A stretch of 64,000 nucleotides of DNA. Origin: Annona cherimola. Taxonomy: Eukaryota > Streptophyta > Magnoliopsida > Magnoliales > Annonaceae. Below the pieces are notes generated by a model, which saw only the letters and a list, made by a program, of their open reading frames with translations, did not search any database and was not told the origin of the DNA. Shown here one piece after another: positions 22,146 through 32,929 of this stretch; positions within the stretch are counted from its first letter, which is position 1, and each line of letters begins with the position of its first letter. The DNA is taken from contig CM059972.1 of assembly GCA_030490835.1 (NCBI GenBank), positions 45,177,452 to 45,241,451 on the forward strand, written 5' to 3'. Both the position numbers and the translations under genes were made by a program.

Positions 22146-25100
22146 ATGAATCCTGTTCAGGTGAATGCTCTGACCAGAACTGAGTCACAAGAGCAGAAGG
22201 AGAAAGTGGTTACAGGTATGGTTTATATTTTAGAAAATTCAGCTATAGCTTTGTTTGATTTGGGTGCTAGTCATTCATTCATTGCTTGCCAATATGTAAC
22301 CATGCAAGCACTACCAGTAGAGGAAACTAACAAAGTAATTCATGTAGAATTTCCTGTCTATAGGTTAGCCAACTCTAGCAAAGTATGTAAGGCATGTTCA
22401 ATCAGGATAGGTTCAATGATTTTAGAAACCGACTTGATCATATTACCCATGACCCAGTTTGACATAATACTAGGCATGGATTGGTTAAGCCAATGGTGAG
22501 CGATGATTGATTGTAAAAATAAGAAGGTACAATTTGAAGCAGCCCCAAAAAAGGATGTAGTCATTAGAAGGCTAAGGCAGCTTGAGAATTCAATGATACT
22601 AATATCCTCAATGAAAGCGGCTAAAATGATCCGCCAACGCTGCCAAGCATATCTGGTATCAGTAAGTACGAAGAAGGAAAAGGAGATGAAAATAAAGCAA
22701 ATTCCAATGATTAAGGAATTTCCAGATGTTTTTCCGAAAGAATTGACTACATTACTTCCAGAAAGAAAAAGAGATATGACGATTGACATCATACCAGGCA
22801 CAACTCTAATATCTTAGGCCCCATATCTAATGGCACCAGCACAAATGAATGAGTTGAGAACTCAAATACAGGAGCTATTCGATAAAGATTTTATCAGACC
22901 CGGCGTATCACCTTGGGCAGCTCAGTGCTATTTATGAGGAAAAAAGGATGGGAGTCTTAGATTATTCATCGATTACAGGGAGTTGAACAGGGTTACAGTG
23001 AAGAACAAGTACCCATTGCCCAGGATTGATGATTTATTTGATCAGTTGAAAGGAGCTATTATATTTTCGAAGATTGATTTGCAGTTAGGGTACCATCAAC
23101 TAAGGATAAGTCCTACTGATGTTCACAAGACAACATTTCGAACAAGGTATGGACATTATGAGTTTTTAGTGATGCCTTTCAGACTCACTAATGCCTCTGC
23201 TGTATTTATGGATATGATGAACAGGGTATTTCAGGATTATTTGGACCAATTGTGGTCATTTTTATCGACGACATCCTGATTTACTCCATGTCGGAAAAGA
23301 AACATGAGGTTGATTTAAGAAGGGTACTAGAAAGACTAAGGAAGGAGAAACTATATGTCAAACTGAAGAAACGTGAGTTTTGATTAAAACAAGTAACATT
23401 TATTGGGCATATAATATCAGAAAAAGGAGTACAAGTTGACCCTCAAAAGATTGAGGCAATTGAAGCAGTACTAAAGTGGTCGAGACCAACGACTATTACA
23501 GAAATCCAGAATTTTTTGGGATTGACTGGCTACTATAGGAGATTTATAGAAGGTTTTTCACAACTATCAGGCCCACCGACGAGGTTAACTCGTAAGGGAG
23601 TCAAGTAAATATGGTCTGAAGAATGCGAACGTAGTTTTCAAGAGTTGAAGCAACGTTTGGTAAAAGCACCTATCTTAACCCTACCCGAAGGTAATGAAGG
23701 ATTTGTAGTTTATAATGATGCTTCAAGGAAGGGACTGGGATACGTGCTAATGCAAAAAGGAAAGGTGATAGCTTATGCGTCAAGGCAGTTGAAACCCAAT
23801 GAAGTATGGTACCCCATTCATGACTTAGAACTAGTAGCAGTGGTATTTGCCTTGAAAATTTGTAGACACTACCTGTATGGTTCTAAATGTAAGATTTATA
23901 TTGATCACAAGAGCCTTAAGTACATTTTTACTCAGAAGGAGTTGAACATGCATCAACGAAGATGGCTCGAGTTACTTAAGGACTACGATTTGGAGATCCT
24001 ATACCATCCAGGTATAGTAAATGTGGTAGCTAATGCATTAAGCAGAAATGCCAGTATAGCGCACCTTATTACTAAGGAGGAATGATTGCTTTGAGAAATA
24101 AGACAATTAGAATCGATTGTATGTCCTCAAGGAGTTCAGGTGAGATTATCGCAAATGAGCATACAATTGACGATATTTGAATAGATTAAGACTGCGCAGC
24201 AAGAGGATATGAGCCTGCATACATATGTGAAGAAGATGAAGAAAAAGGGTTTGAATGAATTCATTGTTGATGAGCAAGGTATGTATCGATATAAAGGTCG
24301 CTTATGCATACCTAATTCAGGAGAATTGAAGGAACAAATTCTCAAAGAAGCTCGTTTCTCACCATTTTCTATGCATTCGGGAAGCACGAAGATGTATCAG
24401 GATCTCAAGAAAGCATATTGGTGGAATAACATGAAAAGAGAGATCGCTGAATACGTATCAAAGTGCTTAACTTGTCAAAGGGTGAAGGCAGATCACCAAC
24501 GGATGCCGGGAAAACTACAATCTTTAGAAGTTCCCAAATAGAAATAGGATGATATAACAATGAATTTTATCGAAGGATTACCCAAGACACAGGTAGGAAA
24601 TGACTCTATATGGGTAATAGTGGATCGATTATCCAAAGTTGCTCACTTTATACCCATAAAGAGAACTTATACAGTTGAAAGATTGGATAAGATATATTAC
24701 AAGGATATCGTATGACTCCACGGAGTGCCTAAGTCGATAGCATCCGATCGAGATACGACGTTCACTTCTCGATTTTGGAAAAGTTTACACGAAATCCTAG
24801 GCACCCAGCTAAAGTTTAGCACAACATTTCATCCCCTGACCGATGGATAGACGAAGCGGGTAAACCAGATTATCGAGGATATGCTTCGTATGTGTACATT
24901 GGAATTTGGAGGATCATGGGATGAATATGTATCGATAGTAGAGTTCGCGTACAATAGTAGTTATCAAGTTAGTATTCAAATGACACTATTTGAAGCATTA
25001 TATGGATGAAGGTGTCAAACACCATTTAACTGGGATGAAGTTGGAGAGAAAAAGTTAGCCCCAGACTTGTCTCAACGAATGGAAGATAAAGTACAGGTTA

Positions 25101-25585
25101 TTCACCAGTGTATACTCATAGCCTAGAGTCGGCAAAAGAGTTACACAGGCTGCAAGAGAAGGGATTTGAATATCTAAGTCGGCGAACATGTTTTTATAAA
25201 GGTCACGTCATTCAAAGGAGTTACAGGGTTTGGGAAAAGAGGCAAGTTGAATCCCAGGTTTATTGGGCCATTTGAAGTGTTAGAGAAAATTGGAAAGTTA
25301 GCTTATAAAATAGCATTACCTCCAGCCTTAGCTTTATTCCATAATGTTTTTCATATTTTCATGTTGAGAAAGTATGTTTCAGATCGAACACATGTGTTAG
25401 TAGCAGAGAATCTACCAATTTAAGACCATTTGAATTATGAGGAAAGACCTCTTAGGATTCTGGATCATAAGGTGCAAAAGTTTCGGAATAGAGAGATTGA
25501 GTATGTTAAAGTTCAATGGAATAGATATTCCGAAAGCGAGGCTACTTGGGAACTGAAGGAAGAGGTAGAAAGGAAGTATCGCTAG
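22146..25585 (+). pseudogene. Pol of gypsy element E: protease, RT, RNase H, integrase, chromodomain, broken
   Basis: Protease at 22146-22499 has D-L-G instead of the catalytic D-S-G, consistent with a C-to-T change. RT spans about 22820-23400: a short deletion near 23253 shifts the frame just before the F-I-D-D active site. RNase H lies at about 23645-24085 (D-H-K-S-L-K-Y). The integrase HHCC finger is at 24209-24541 and the core at 24545-25000. There the first catalytic Asp is Asn (M-N-F-I-E-G-L-P) and the catalytic Glu is Lys (T-K-R-V-N-Q), leaving only S-D-R-D. The chromodomain at about 25430-25585 is well preserved (E-Y-V-K-V-Q-W-N-R, S-E-A-T-W-E-L) and ends at TAG 25583. Several in-frame TGA and TAG codons replace coding triplets. 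In the family, the chromodomain guides integration into heterochromatin, which fits the nested setting. Confidence 0.92.
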
Positions 25586-25622
25586 TTATTCCAAAAGTAG
25601 ACAGTTTCGGGATGAAACCTAT

Positions 25623-25638
25623 TATAAGGGGGGAGAAT
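25623..25638 (+). other. Polypurine tract of gypsy element E
   Basis: ATAAGGGGGGAGAAT lies immediately before TGTAATATCC of the 3' LTR, marking its start at 25639. Confidence 0.85.
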
Positions 25639-26464
25639 TGTAATATCCAAACCCAAGTAGGACTCATATAATTACATTTAAGGTGTAATGATGATTTATG
25701 TATGAATCGATTTATTTTTGGATGATTTTTATGAATTGATGAATTTTGCAATTAGGGTTTGCAATGAAGAATGGTGATTAAAATTAATCGCCAAAGCCCA
25801 ATGTGAGTCAAGATGACTAAAGGGGCTTAATGAGGATTAGAATATGCTAATGTGGCATGAATATTTATTTTAATTTTCATGATTTAATTAATGGAGATTA
25901 AAAGAAAAATTATGGAATTAGGTTGGAAATCATAGAAAATTTATAACTTGACGTCTGTAAGGCGAAATTAGATAAAATTTGAAAGGTAAGCTCATGATTT
26001 TGGGCTCAAACTTATGGATGTATTGGATTAAGACAAATGTGATGAGATTAAGGTGATAAATATTTAATTTTAATCTCACACTCTGAGGTTATTTTCAAAG
26101 GTTCAAACTTGACGTAGAAACGTCGGATTGAGATGAAATTTGAAATGATTGAATAAAATTATGAAATCTATAGTATGGATGGATTTGATTAATTTAATTA
26201 CCATGAGAAATTGGTTAATTTAATAAAAGTACCTAGCATTGACTTTGTGTACTCTAGACTACCATAGCATTTATGTTAAAGCAAGTGAGTTAAATGACTT
26301 GGTTTAATGCTATGCAAGGTGTCAAATGGAGGTGAATGGAGCTGAATTTTATGGATTTGTTTAATGGTCGAATCCATGGAAAAGTAAGGATTTAAATGCA
26401 TTGTTTTAATGCCTAAGTTTAGCTCAAAATGGAGCATAGGTTATGTGTCAACGCAAGGGACGTC

Positions 26465-27029
26465 TAGGGGTGCAAACCCGGCCCACCGAACCCAAAGATT
26501 TACAACGTTAAAACTCTTCTGTTTTAAACCCGAGCTCGATTTTCCCGGACCGAATTCATACAGTGCTCGGGTTCGGGTTGCTGTAAACCTGAACCCTGTA
26601 AGCCCAAACTCGAGTCTAAAATATCAATATTTTTATTTTTTATCCTATTCCTAATATCCCATTCGTCCCGGTATCCCGATCCAAATTTGAAAACCAAAAA
26701 TATCTAACCCTAAGCCCTTTCTCCCCTTTCTACTTTGCCACGTCTGCAGCCCTGCCTGCGGCCTGCCTTCTTCCTTCCGGACGCCGGACGGCCGGAGTTC
26801 AATCGCCTCTGCCTGCTGCGTGCCTGCGCCTGCCGTCTGCTCGATCGCAATGTCTGTAGCCTCTACCTGCGGCCTGCCTTCTTCCTTCCAGACGCCGGAT
26901 GGCCGGAGTTAGATCGCCGTGCTTGTCTGCAGCCGTGCCTCTTCCAGATGCTGGACATCTGCAGCCCAAACTGCACCTGCGCCTGCGCCGCTACTCCTGC
27001 TCTTGCGCCTCTCTCCTCTCCGGCATTTT
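26465..27029. repeat. hAT left end: inverted terminus, subterminal repeats and GC-rich duplicated segment
   Basis: TIR TAGGGGTGCAA at 26465. From there to about 26620 there are several AACCCG and CGGGTTCGGGTT motifs, likely transposase-binding repeats by analogy with Ac-like elements. From about 26740 the composition turns GC-rich, with a roughly 50 base segment (CTGCGGCCTGCCTTCTTCC followed by GACGCCGGA, GGCCGGAGTT) present twice, near 26757-26805 and 26869-26917. A short open frame across it (26735-27031) is arginine- and cysteine-rich and does not look like a real protein. The origin of the GC-rich part is unknown: either hAT leader or another captured fragment. Confidence 0.75.
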
Positions 27030-27091
27030 GATCACTAGGATCCTCTGTCTCCGAATACACAAGTAATGAAGTTGCTAATGAAGAATCCTTG
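27030..27091 (-). pseudogene. Captured kinesin-13 exon, downstream part (split by solo LTR G)
   Basis: On the minus strand this continues the exon at 30611-30678: after T-A-G-K the reading goes D-S-S-L-A-T-S-L-L-V-Y-S-E-T-E-D-P-S-D. It corresponds to the region just behind the motor domain of a plant kinesin-13. The end of the captured part near 27030 is approximate, as the sequence passes into a GC-rich segment I cannot assign. CCTTG at 27087-27091 is the TSD of solo LTR G and is duplicated at 30611. Confidence 0.75.
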
Positions 27092-30000
27092 TGTGGCGCC
27101 CCGAACCGAGGCGTCACATTTGTCCTTACTCCAAGATCTTGTCGATTGGTAAGTGTGAATCAGGATTGTTGCCCTGATCACGCGGCGGGTAGATCTCGTC
27201 AAAATTTTTTTTCTTTTTCTTTCATTACATAAAGACACATACTTATCATCAAATCTCAATTATCATTGATAACATTCATACTTGTTTTTGTACAATACAG
27301 GTTATTTTAACCTGAACATTTTATACATACATAATTTGAAAACTCTTTATCATATGTTCATGTCATACCATATATGGATCAGCATATCATAAAATTTTCT
27401 TCATACCTTCTTTTTCCTTTTCTTCTTGGCCTGTGTTGTACCTGTCTATGGTTTGAAAAGCAAAACGTGAGTCGAAACTCAGTAAGCAAGTATTTTTCAT
27501 TTAAATGCATTTCTCCTGTTCAATAATAGACACTTATCAAGTGATCTACTATCAACCAGTGGAAACCTTTTCATAAAATCTTTCATAAAACATATGCTTG
27601 CAAACTTAACATATAGACCTCTTTTTCATAATCATAAAAATATTTTCATAAAACTTCCTTTTTCCAAGGATACTCTCATGTCCTTAAAACATTTTCCATA
27701 AAATCTTTTCAAAACAAGCATATGCAACATACATGATGTTTCTGTCCGTCTGGCAGGTGACACTTACCAAGTGATCACTCTTTCCTACTTAGGAGAGAAA
27801 CCATTTCATTTGATAACTCGCGAGCTAAGCAGTTATCCGTGTTCATCTCCCATTTCAGGGAGGGCGCCGCCGGCATTTCGCCTTTTGAAGCGACTTGGCC
27901 TATGTAGAGGGGGCCCATCTTGCAACCGCGTCCGGTCTGCATATCCTCTACAATAAACCTAGTACATAGCTCATGTGCACATTCTTCACGTTCATATGCT
28001 AGCATGCTTTTTATAAAACCCCACAGACCTTAATCTGTGTCTTTTTCCTTTTCAAAATCTGATGCTAGCATAACCTTTCAAAATAGTACAGACCTCGGCC
28101 TGTATTTCTATCTCTAACTTGATAACTCGGCATAGCTCAAGTTAACAAGTTAATAAAAATATTTTGTAAGGATGACCAACCTTAAATAAGTTTAAAAACA
28201 TTTAAATGACACATTCTTAAAACATTTGAAATATTTGAGAAATAATAAATTTGAAATATTGCTAAAAAAATGTTTATAAATCAGTTTTGATCGGTAAAAC
28301 AATTTTGAAAAATATTTTAATATTTGGAAACCAAAGACTTTGGAAACATTTTTCTTCTCATTTCTAGATTTTTCATGAACAAAGGATATACTAATGCATA
28401 ATTCATTTTCTATATATATATATCATATTCTTTGTCCACATAACACTTAAGTTTCTTCTATACGAAGATATGCTTGTATGATCCTTTGGTCATTTAAAAG
28501 AAATCTTCATTTAAATCGGTTATTGGTTGGCCTTCCTTAAATCCGTTTCAAAACATTTTAATAAATCATTTTAAATTCATTCGATAAAACAAAATATTAT
28601 TTTGAAAATCAAAACTTTTCCTTTTCCATTATAATGCAACTATTTTCATCTTTCTCTTCATTTATAAGGATTTTCTTATGATAAAGCAATTCCCACATAC
28701 TTCAACATTTCTTCTTACTTCCATATGAATTTGCTTATAATAAAGCAAATTTAACATATTCCATAGTTGCACTATATAAAAATCATTTTCAAAAGTTTGC
28801 TTGCTTACCTTTGCTTTGCTTTAATTCGACTTCTTTATCCTTTCCTTTCCTTTTCCTATACAAGTGAAAAAGATATACATACTTTATCATGCATATTTTA
28901 TATTTATTTATGACCTTATTTTCCACCATAAATTTTTAATAGAGGTTATCCTTAAAAATGCGTGATCATCATTTTCTTATATGAATTTTTATCCATAAAT
29001 CCTTAAAAATTCAATCCATATATCCTCATAAAATATAAAAATAAATCTAAAATTTTCTCCAAAATCATGCTGTTCACTGTAGCAAATTACTGTAGCAGAT
29101 CACTGTTCATCCGTGGTTACTGTTCACAGCAACGTGGGTACTGTTCATGGGTTTCAAAAATTGATATTTTTTCCAAAAATAAAAAATACCATGACATACC
29201 TTATGCCTAGTATATCATTGGACATTTCATACATTTTGAATTTATCATCATTTACTTGGCCAAAAAAATCATTTTCTCCATATACTAAAAATCAACATAA
29301 ATTCACTTAAGCATAATCCTTAATTCCAAAAATCATGAAATTAATATATCATTATTCCAACATCATATTTATCATAATCATACATCCCAAATCATCATTT
29401 ATCAATTTTGGAGCATTATTTTCACATATCATATGCTATCTTCCCGAATGCTCTATCTTTGCTCCAAATTTTTGATGTTTTGGCATAATTCCAATTAAGC
29501 ATTATATATATACTTATTTTCTCATGCTTAGGCATTATCTAAGCATATTTTTACCCTACTTAACATCCAAAGGAAATTTGGGTAGAAATCACTTACCCGA
29601 AGTAGAGATACGCCTCTTTTTCTCACACTTTCTCTCTCTAACTTCTTCTTCTTCTTCCTTGGACGTGTGGGAGGATTTTGGGAGCTTGGAATGGCTCAAG
29701 TGGAGCTAGAATATGATGCCTTGGACGTCCACCCTGCTGCCCTATTTATAGGGTTGCATTTTTCAACAATTTGGAATTTACCCCCTAGCTTTGAGGTATT
29801 TAATTATAAATTGGTATTTCTTTTTAATTTTGAAAATGCATGGAGATTTGTGCAGCCACCCTAGGCCTGCTCCAGCCACCCTATGGCAGCCCTATTTTTC
29901 CTAGATTTTTAATTTATTAAAATTAATTATTTTTAAGCAAATTAATCTCAACCCTTGATTAATGATATGATCAATTTGTGGCCATTGGATGTTTTGCCCC

Positions 30001-30610
30001 ATTTTCCAGACCCCCTGCACGTCCCTGCCATGTTTCTGCATTTGCATTTAATTTTTTTTATTTATTTATTAAAAAGTCAAAAGTATATTTAATAAAAAGT
30101 TAAGTTACTTTTTCAACATCTATTTGCCACTCCATCTTGGCCATTAATTTGTGAGTTTCATCACATCTTATCCCATTCATCATGTCCATCATGAATTTTT
30201 AACCATCCATAAAAAATTTCATCTAATTCCGATACCCGGATTGCAATTTATGAATTTTTTTCTAATTTTTCACAAAAATCCAAATTTGGATTAAAATATC
30301 CAAAAGTAATACTATTTTGTCTTGTAGTGATTAATTCTCCTTTTGACTTTTTGTGTTTAGGTTAATCAAGTGATTAACTCTTAATCACATATCTTAATCC
30401 ACAATTACTATGCACATTTACTATTCACGTGCGCTATTCACGTGCACTATTCACGTGCGTCACATTCTTAATTGCATTATTTTAACCTCTAGTACACATT
30501 TGTAAAATATAACATATTTCATAAATTTTATTTATAATAAAATCAGTACAGGGATCTAGGGTTTACAACCCTAGGTTTACATGTGCTATTCTAGGATTGC
30601 GGGTTTCACA
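27092..30610 (-). repeat. Solo LTR G (gypsy) inserted in the hAT kinesin fragment
   Basis: Starts TGTGGCGCCCCGAACCG and ends GGGTTTCACA on the plus strand, with TSD CCTTG on both sides (27087-27091, 30611-30615). In sense orientation (minus) the terminal GGCGCCACA is the 3' end seen in all gypsy LTRs here. A TATAAATAG box lies at 29742-29751 (minus). It contains ACTGTAGCA/TACTGTTCA repeats (29070-29150), three CACGTG boxes (30426-30457), the GC-rich module near 27850 and the GAGT-loop-ACTC hairpin at 27468. No internal coding region is present, so the element was lost by LTR-LTR recombination. Confidence 0.92.
30426..30457. promoter_or_regulatory. Three CACGTG (G-box) copies at exact 13 bp spacing in LTR G
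   Basis: CACGTG at 30426, 30439 and 30452, each in a CTATTCACGTGC unit. The related solo LTR F has the same array decayed: CACGTA 57407, CACGTG 57420, CACGGG 57433, again 13 bp apart. The array lies about 150-185 bp from the LTR start in sense orientation, in U3. G-boxes are binding sites for plant bZIP and bHLH factors; a role here is inferred. Confidence 0.55.
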
Positions 30611-30678
30611 CCTTGCCAGCAGTAGGTCCTAAGACTGGATCCTTTTTTGTGTTGCCGCTCTTGGAAAGGCTTTTAACC
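30611..30678 (-). pseudogene. Captured kinesin-13 exon, upstream part (neck after motor domain)
   Basis: On the minus strand an acceptor (GCAAGCAG at 30686-30679) is followed by an exon reading V-K-S-L-S-K-S-G-N-T-K-K-D-P, the conserved sequence directly behind the kinesin-13 motor domain. It joins in phase with the exon ending at 30766 (A-D-R across the splice). The exon is interrupted by LTR G and continues at 27091. Confidence 0.88.
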
Positions 30679-30764
30679 CTGCTTGCACAAAAAATTATTG
30701 TTACTAAAACCTCAGACAATAAGATTACATGAATCCATAACAATTCAAAATGAAGATAACCTTA

Positions 30765-30995
<231 letters not shown>

Positions 30996-31108
30996 TTAAT
31001 ATTTCCTCTATCAAATTCACTCCTTGGATTGCAAATGATTGAAAAACCTAAATTAGAGTAAGACAAATTAGCCAATCCTTCATAGGTCATCCCAGATTAA
31101 GACCAATC

Positions 31109-32881
31109 TGTTGGAAACAATTGATAAAATCAAATACAAAATATCCCAAGCATGTGTTTTGATGATTAACAGCACAATTTGAGTAAGTTTTAGCTACTAA
31201 TGTATTTTGTGTTTTGTTTAAGGATATAAAAATGAAAAATATGAAGTATGGCAGCTCAAGTTGATCTCCAAGTCGACTCAGACATTGACTTAGGCCAAAT
31301 CGATCCCCAAGTCGACTCCAACAGCGACTTCAAGTGCTTATTTTTGTCCAGCGTTGAAATTGGGGACTAAGAGGTGCCGAAGTCGCAGACGAAGTTGACT
31401 CCACATGCGACTTGGGTGAAGTCACAGGCCAAGTCGACTCCAGCATCGACTTCAGTTGGACAGGGCAGAATTTCAGAAGTCAAGTCGAAGGCCAAGTTGA
31501 CTTAAGGCCAGACTTGAGCCAAGTTGAAGACCAAGATGACCTGAAAATTCGATTCAGAACATATGAAGATTAATCCAAGTCTAAAGCAAGCAAGATGCAT
31601 GAATTCATCCATTTAAATCATAATATATATATTGATCTGTTCATGCATACCAAGATTCAAGTTTCCAAGATTCCTAGACATGAAGCTAAAAGATTTTTTC
31701 TGCAAAGTGAATATACTAAACTCCAAATAATGCAAATCTAAGAAGTAACACTTATGCTGAAGAAGTTAAGCAAGCAAAGGACATTTCAAGGAAGTTTAAG
31801 CTCACTTGGCAAGTTGACAAGGTCAAGTCGCAAACGAAGTCGACTCCAGCATCGACTTGGGTCAAGTCCCAGACCAAGTCGACTCAGAAGACAGACTTGG
31901 AAGCTGAAGCAATCCGAAGTCGTACCCAAAATTGACTCCATCTGCGACTTGGGTCAAGTCCAAGGCCAAGTCGACCTGAGGAAGAACTTGAACAAACTGA
32001 AGCAATCCGAAGTCGCACCCGAAGTTGACTCCAACATGTGACTTGGGCGAAGTCGCACACGAAGTCGACTCCATCTGCGACTTGGAGGAATAACGTTTTA
32101 ATTTTTGAACGTTGGAACATTTATTACATGCCAACTAATTCTATAACCTTCAAAATTCTCCCTCTTCTATATATAGACACTCAAGCAAATGTACAAATAT
32201 ACAAGTAAGAGCTGAAAAAGAGGAAAGAAGTGCTATAAGATATATATTCTACTTTCTTCTACATTTGAGTGATATATTCATTTTCAAAGGAAGAAGAAGC
32301 TTCAAAGTTGCGGTTTGCTTCAACGCAGAACGATTTGTCGCTTCCACAAATTCTTCCTCGAGTTGAAACTTGCTACACAAATCTGTAAAGTGTAGATTTC
32401 TTTTATTTCATCTTGTTATTAGGTTTTCGGTGCTTGGTTTGATTTTGGTGTTTCAAATTAAGTTATAGCAAAGTAGGATTGTGATTGGAGTGGAACTTGT
32501 TACCTACTTGTGCTATTTGTTGTGTACGCCCCCTAGAGCTAGAATCTAGAAGAGAGCAGAGGCTCTTGTTGTATATGCCACCTAAAGCTAGAATCTAGAA
32601 GAGAGCGGAGGCTCTAGTTGTATTCGCGGAATACATAGTGGAACCCATGTCACAAGGGAGTGTGAGCTTGGAAGAGTGGAGTAGGGAAGGTTGCCCGAAC
32701 TACTATAAATCTTGTCTATTGTTTTTCATTTCCACTTTCATTGTCTTATTGCTTTCCATTTGGCTCATTAAAGGGAATTAAACTAAACCGGGATAAAGTT
32801 TATAATTTAAGTTTTAAAATTTTTTAAATACCCAATTCAACCCTCCTCTCTTGGGTAATTGCCATCAACTCGGGACCAACA
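31109..32881 (+). repeat. 5' LTR of copia element H with GTCGAC palindrome array
   Basis: Starts TGTTGGAAACAATTG and ends GGGACCAACA. U3 (31258-32090) is filled with repeated AAGTCGACTCCA and TGCGACTTGGG motifs, centred on the palindrome GTCGAC. The TATA box CTATATATAG is at 32167-32176. Behind it a roughly 49 base segment (CCCTAGAGCTAGAATCTAG, then GAGAGC and GAGGCTCT) is duplicated in tandem at 32524-32621. The 3' LTR has a shorter GTCGAC array: about 60 bases are missing near 40955. Confidence 0.92.
32167..32176 (+). promoter_or_regulatory. TATA box in the H 5' LTR
   Basis: CTATATATAG followed by ACACTCAAGCAAA; the same sequence is at 41616-41625 in the 3' LTR. It lies directly downstream of the GTCGAC array, as expected for upstream control elements and a core promoter. 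Confidence 0.65.
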
Positions 32882-32883
32882 AG

Positions 32884-32895
32884 TGGTATCAGAGC
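32884..32895 (+). other. Primer-binding site of copia element H
   Basis: TGGTATCAGAGC, a perfect match to the usual initiator-Met tRNA primer site, two bases after the LTR end at 32881. Confidence 0.92.
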
Positions 32896-32929
32896 AGGTC
32901 TTTGAATTTTACTAAAGAGATCTTTTGAT

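Noticed and set aside
26735..27031. Cys/Arg-rich 98-codon frame in the hAT left arm
   Set aside because: GC-rich repeated segment; overlapping frames on both strands are open and none resembles a protein.
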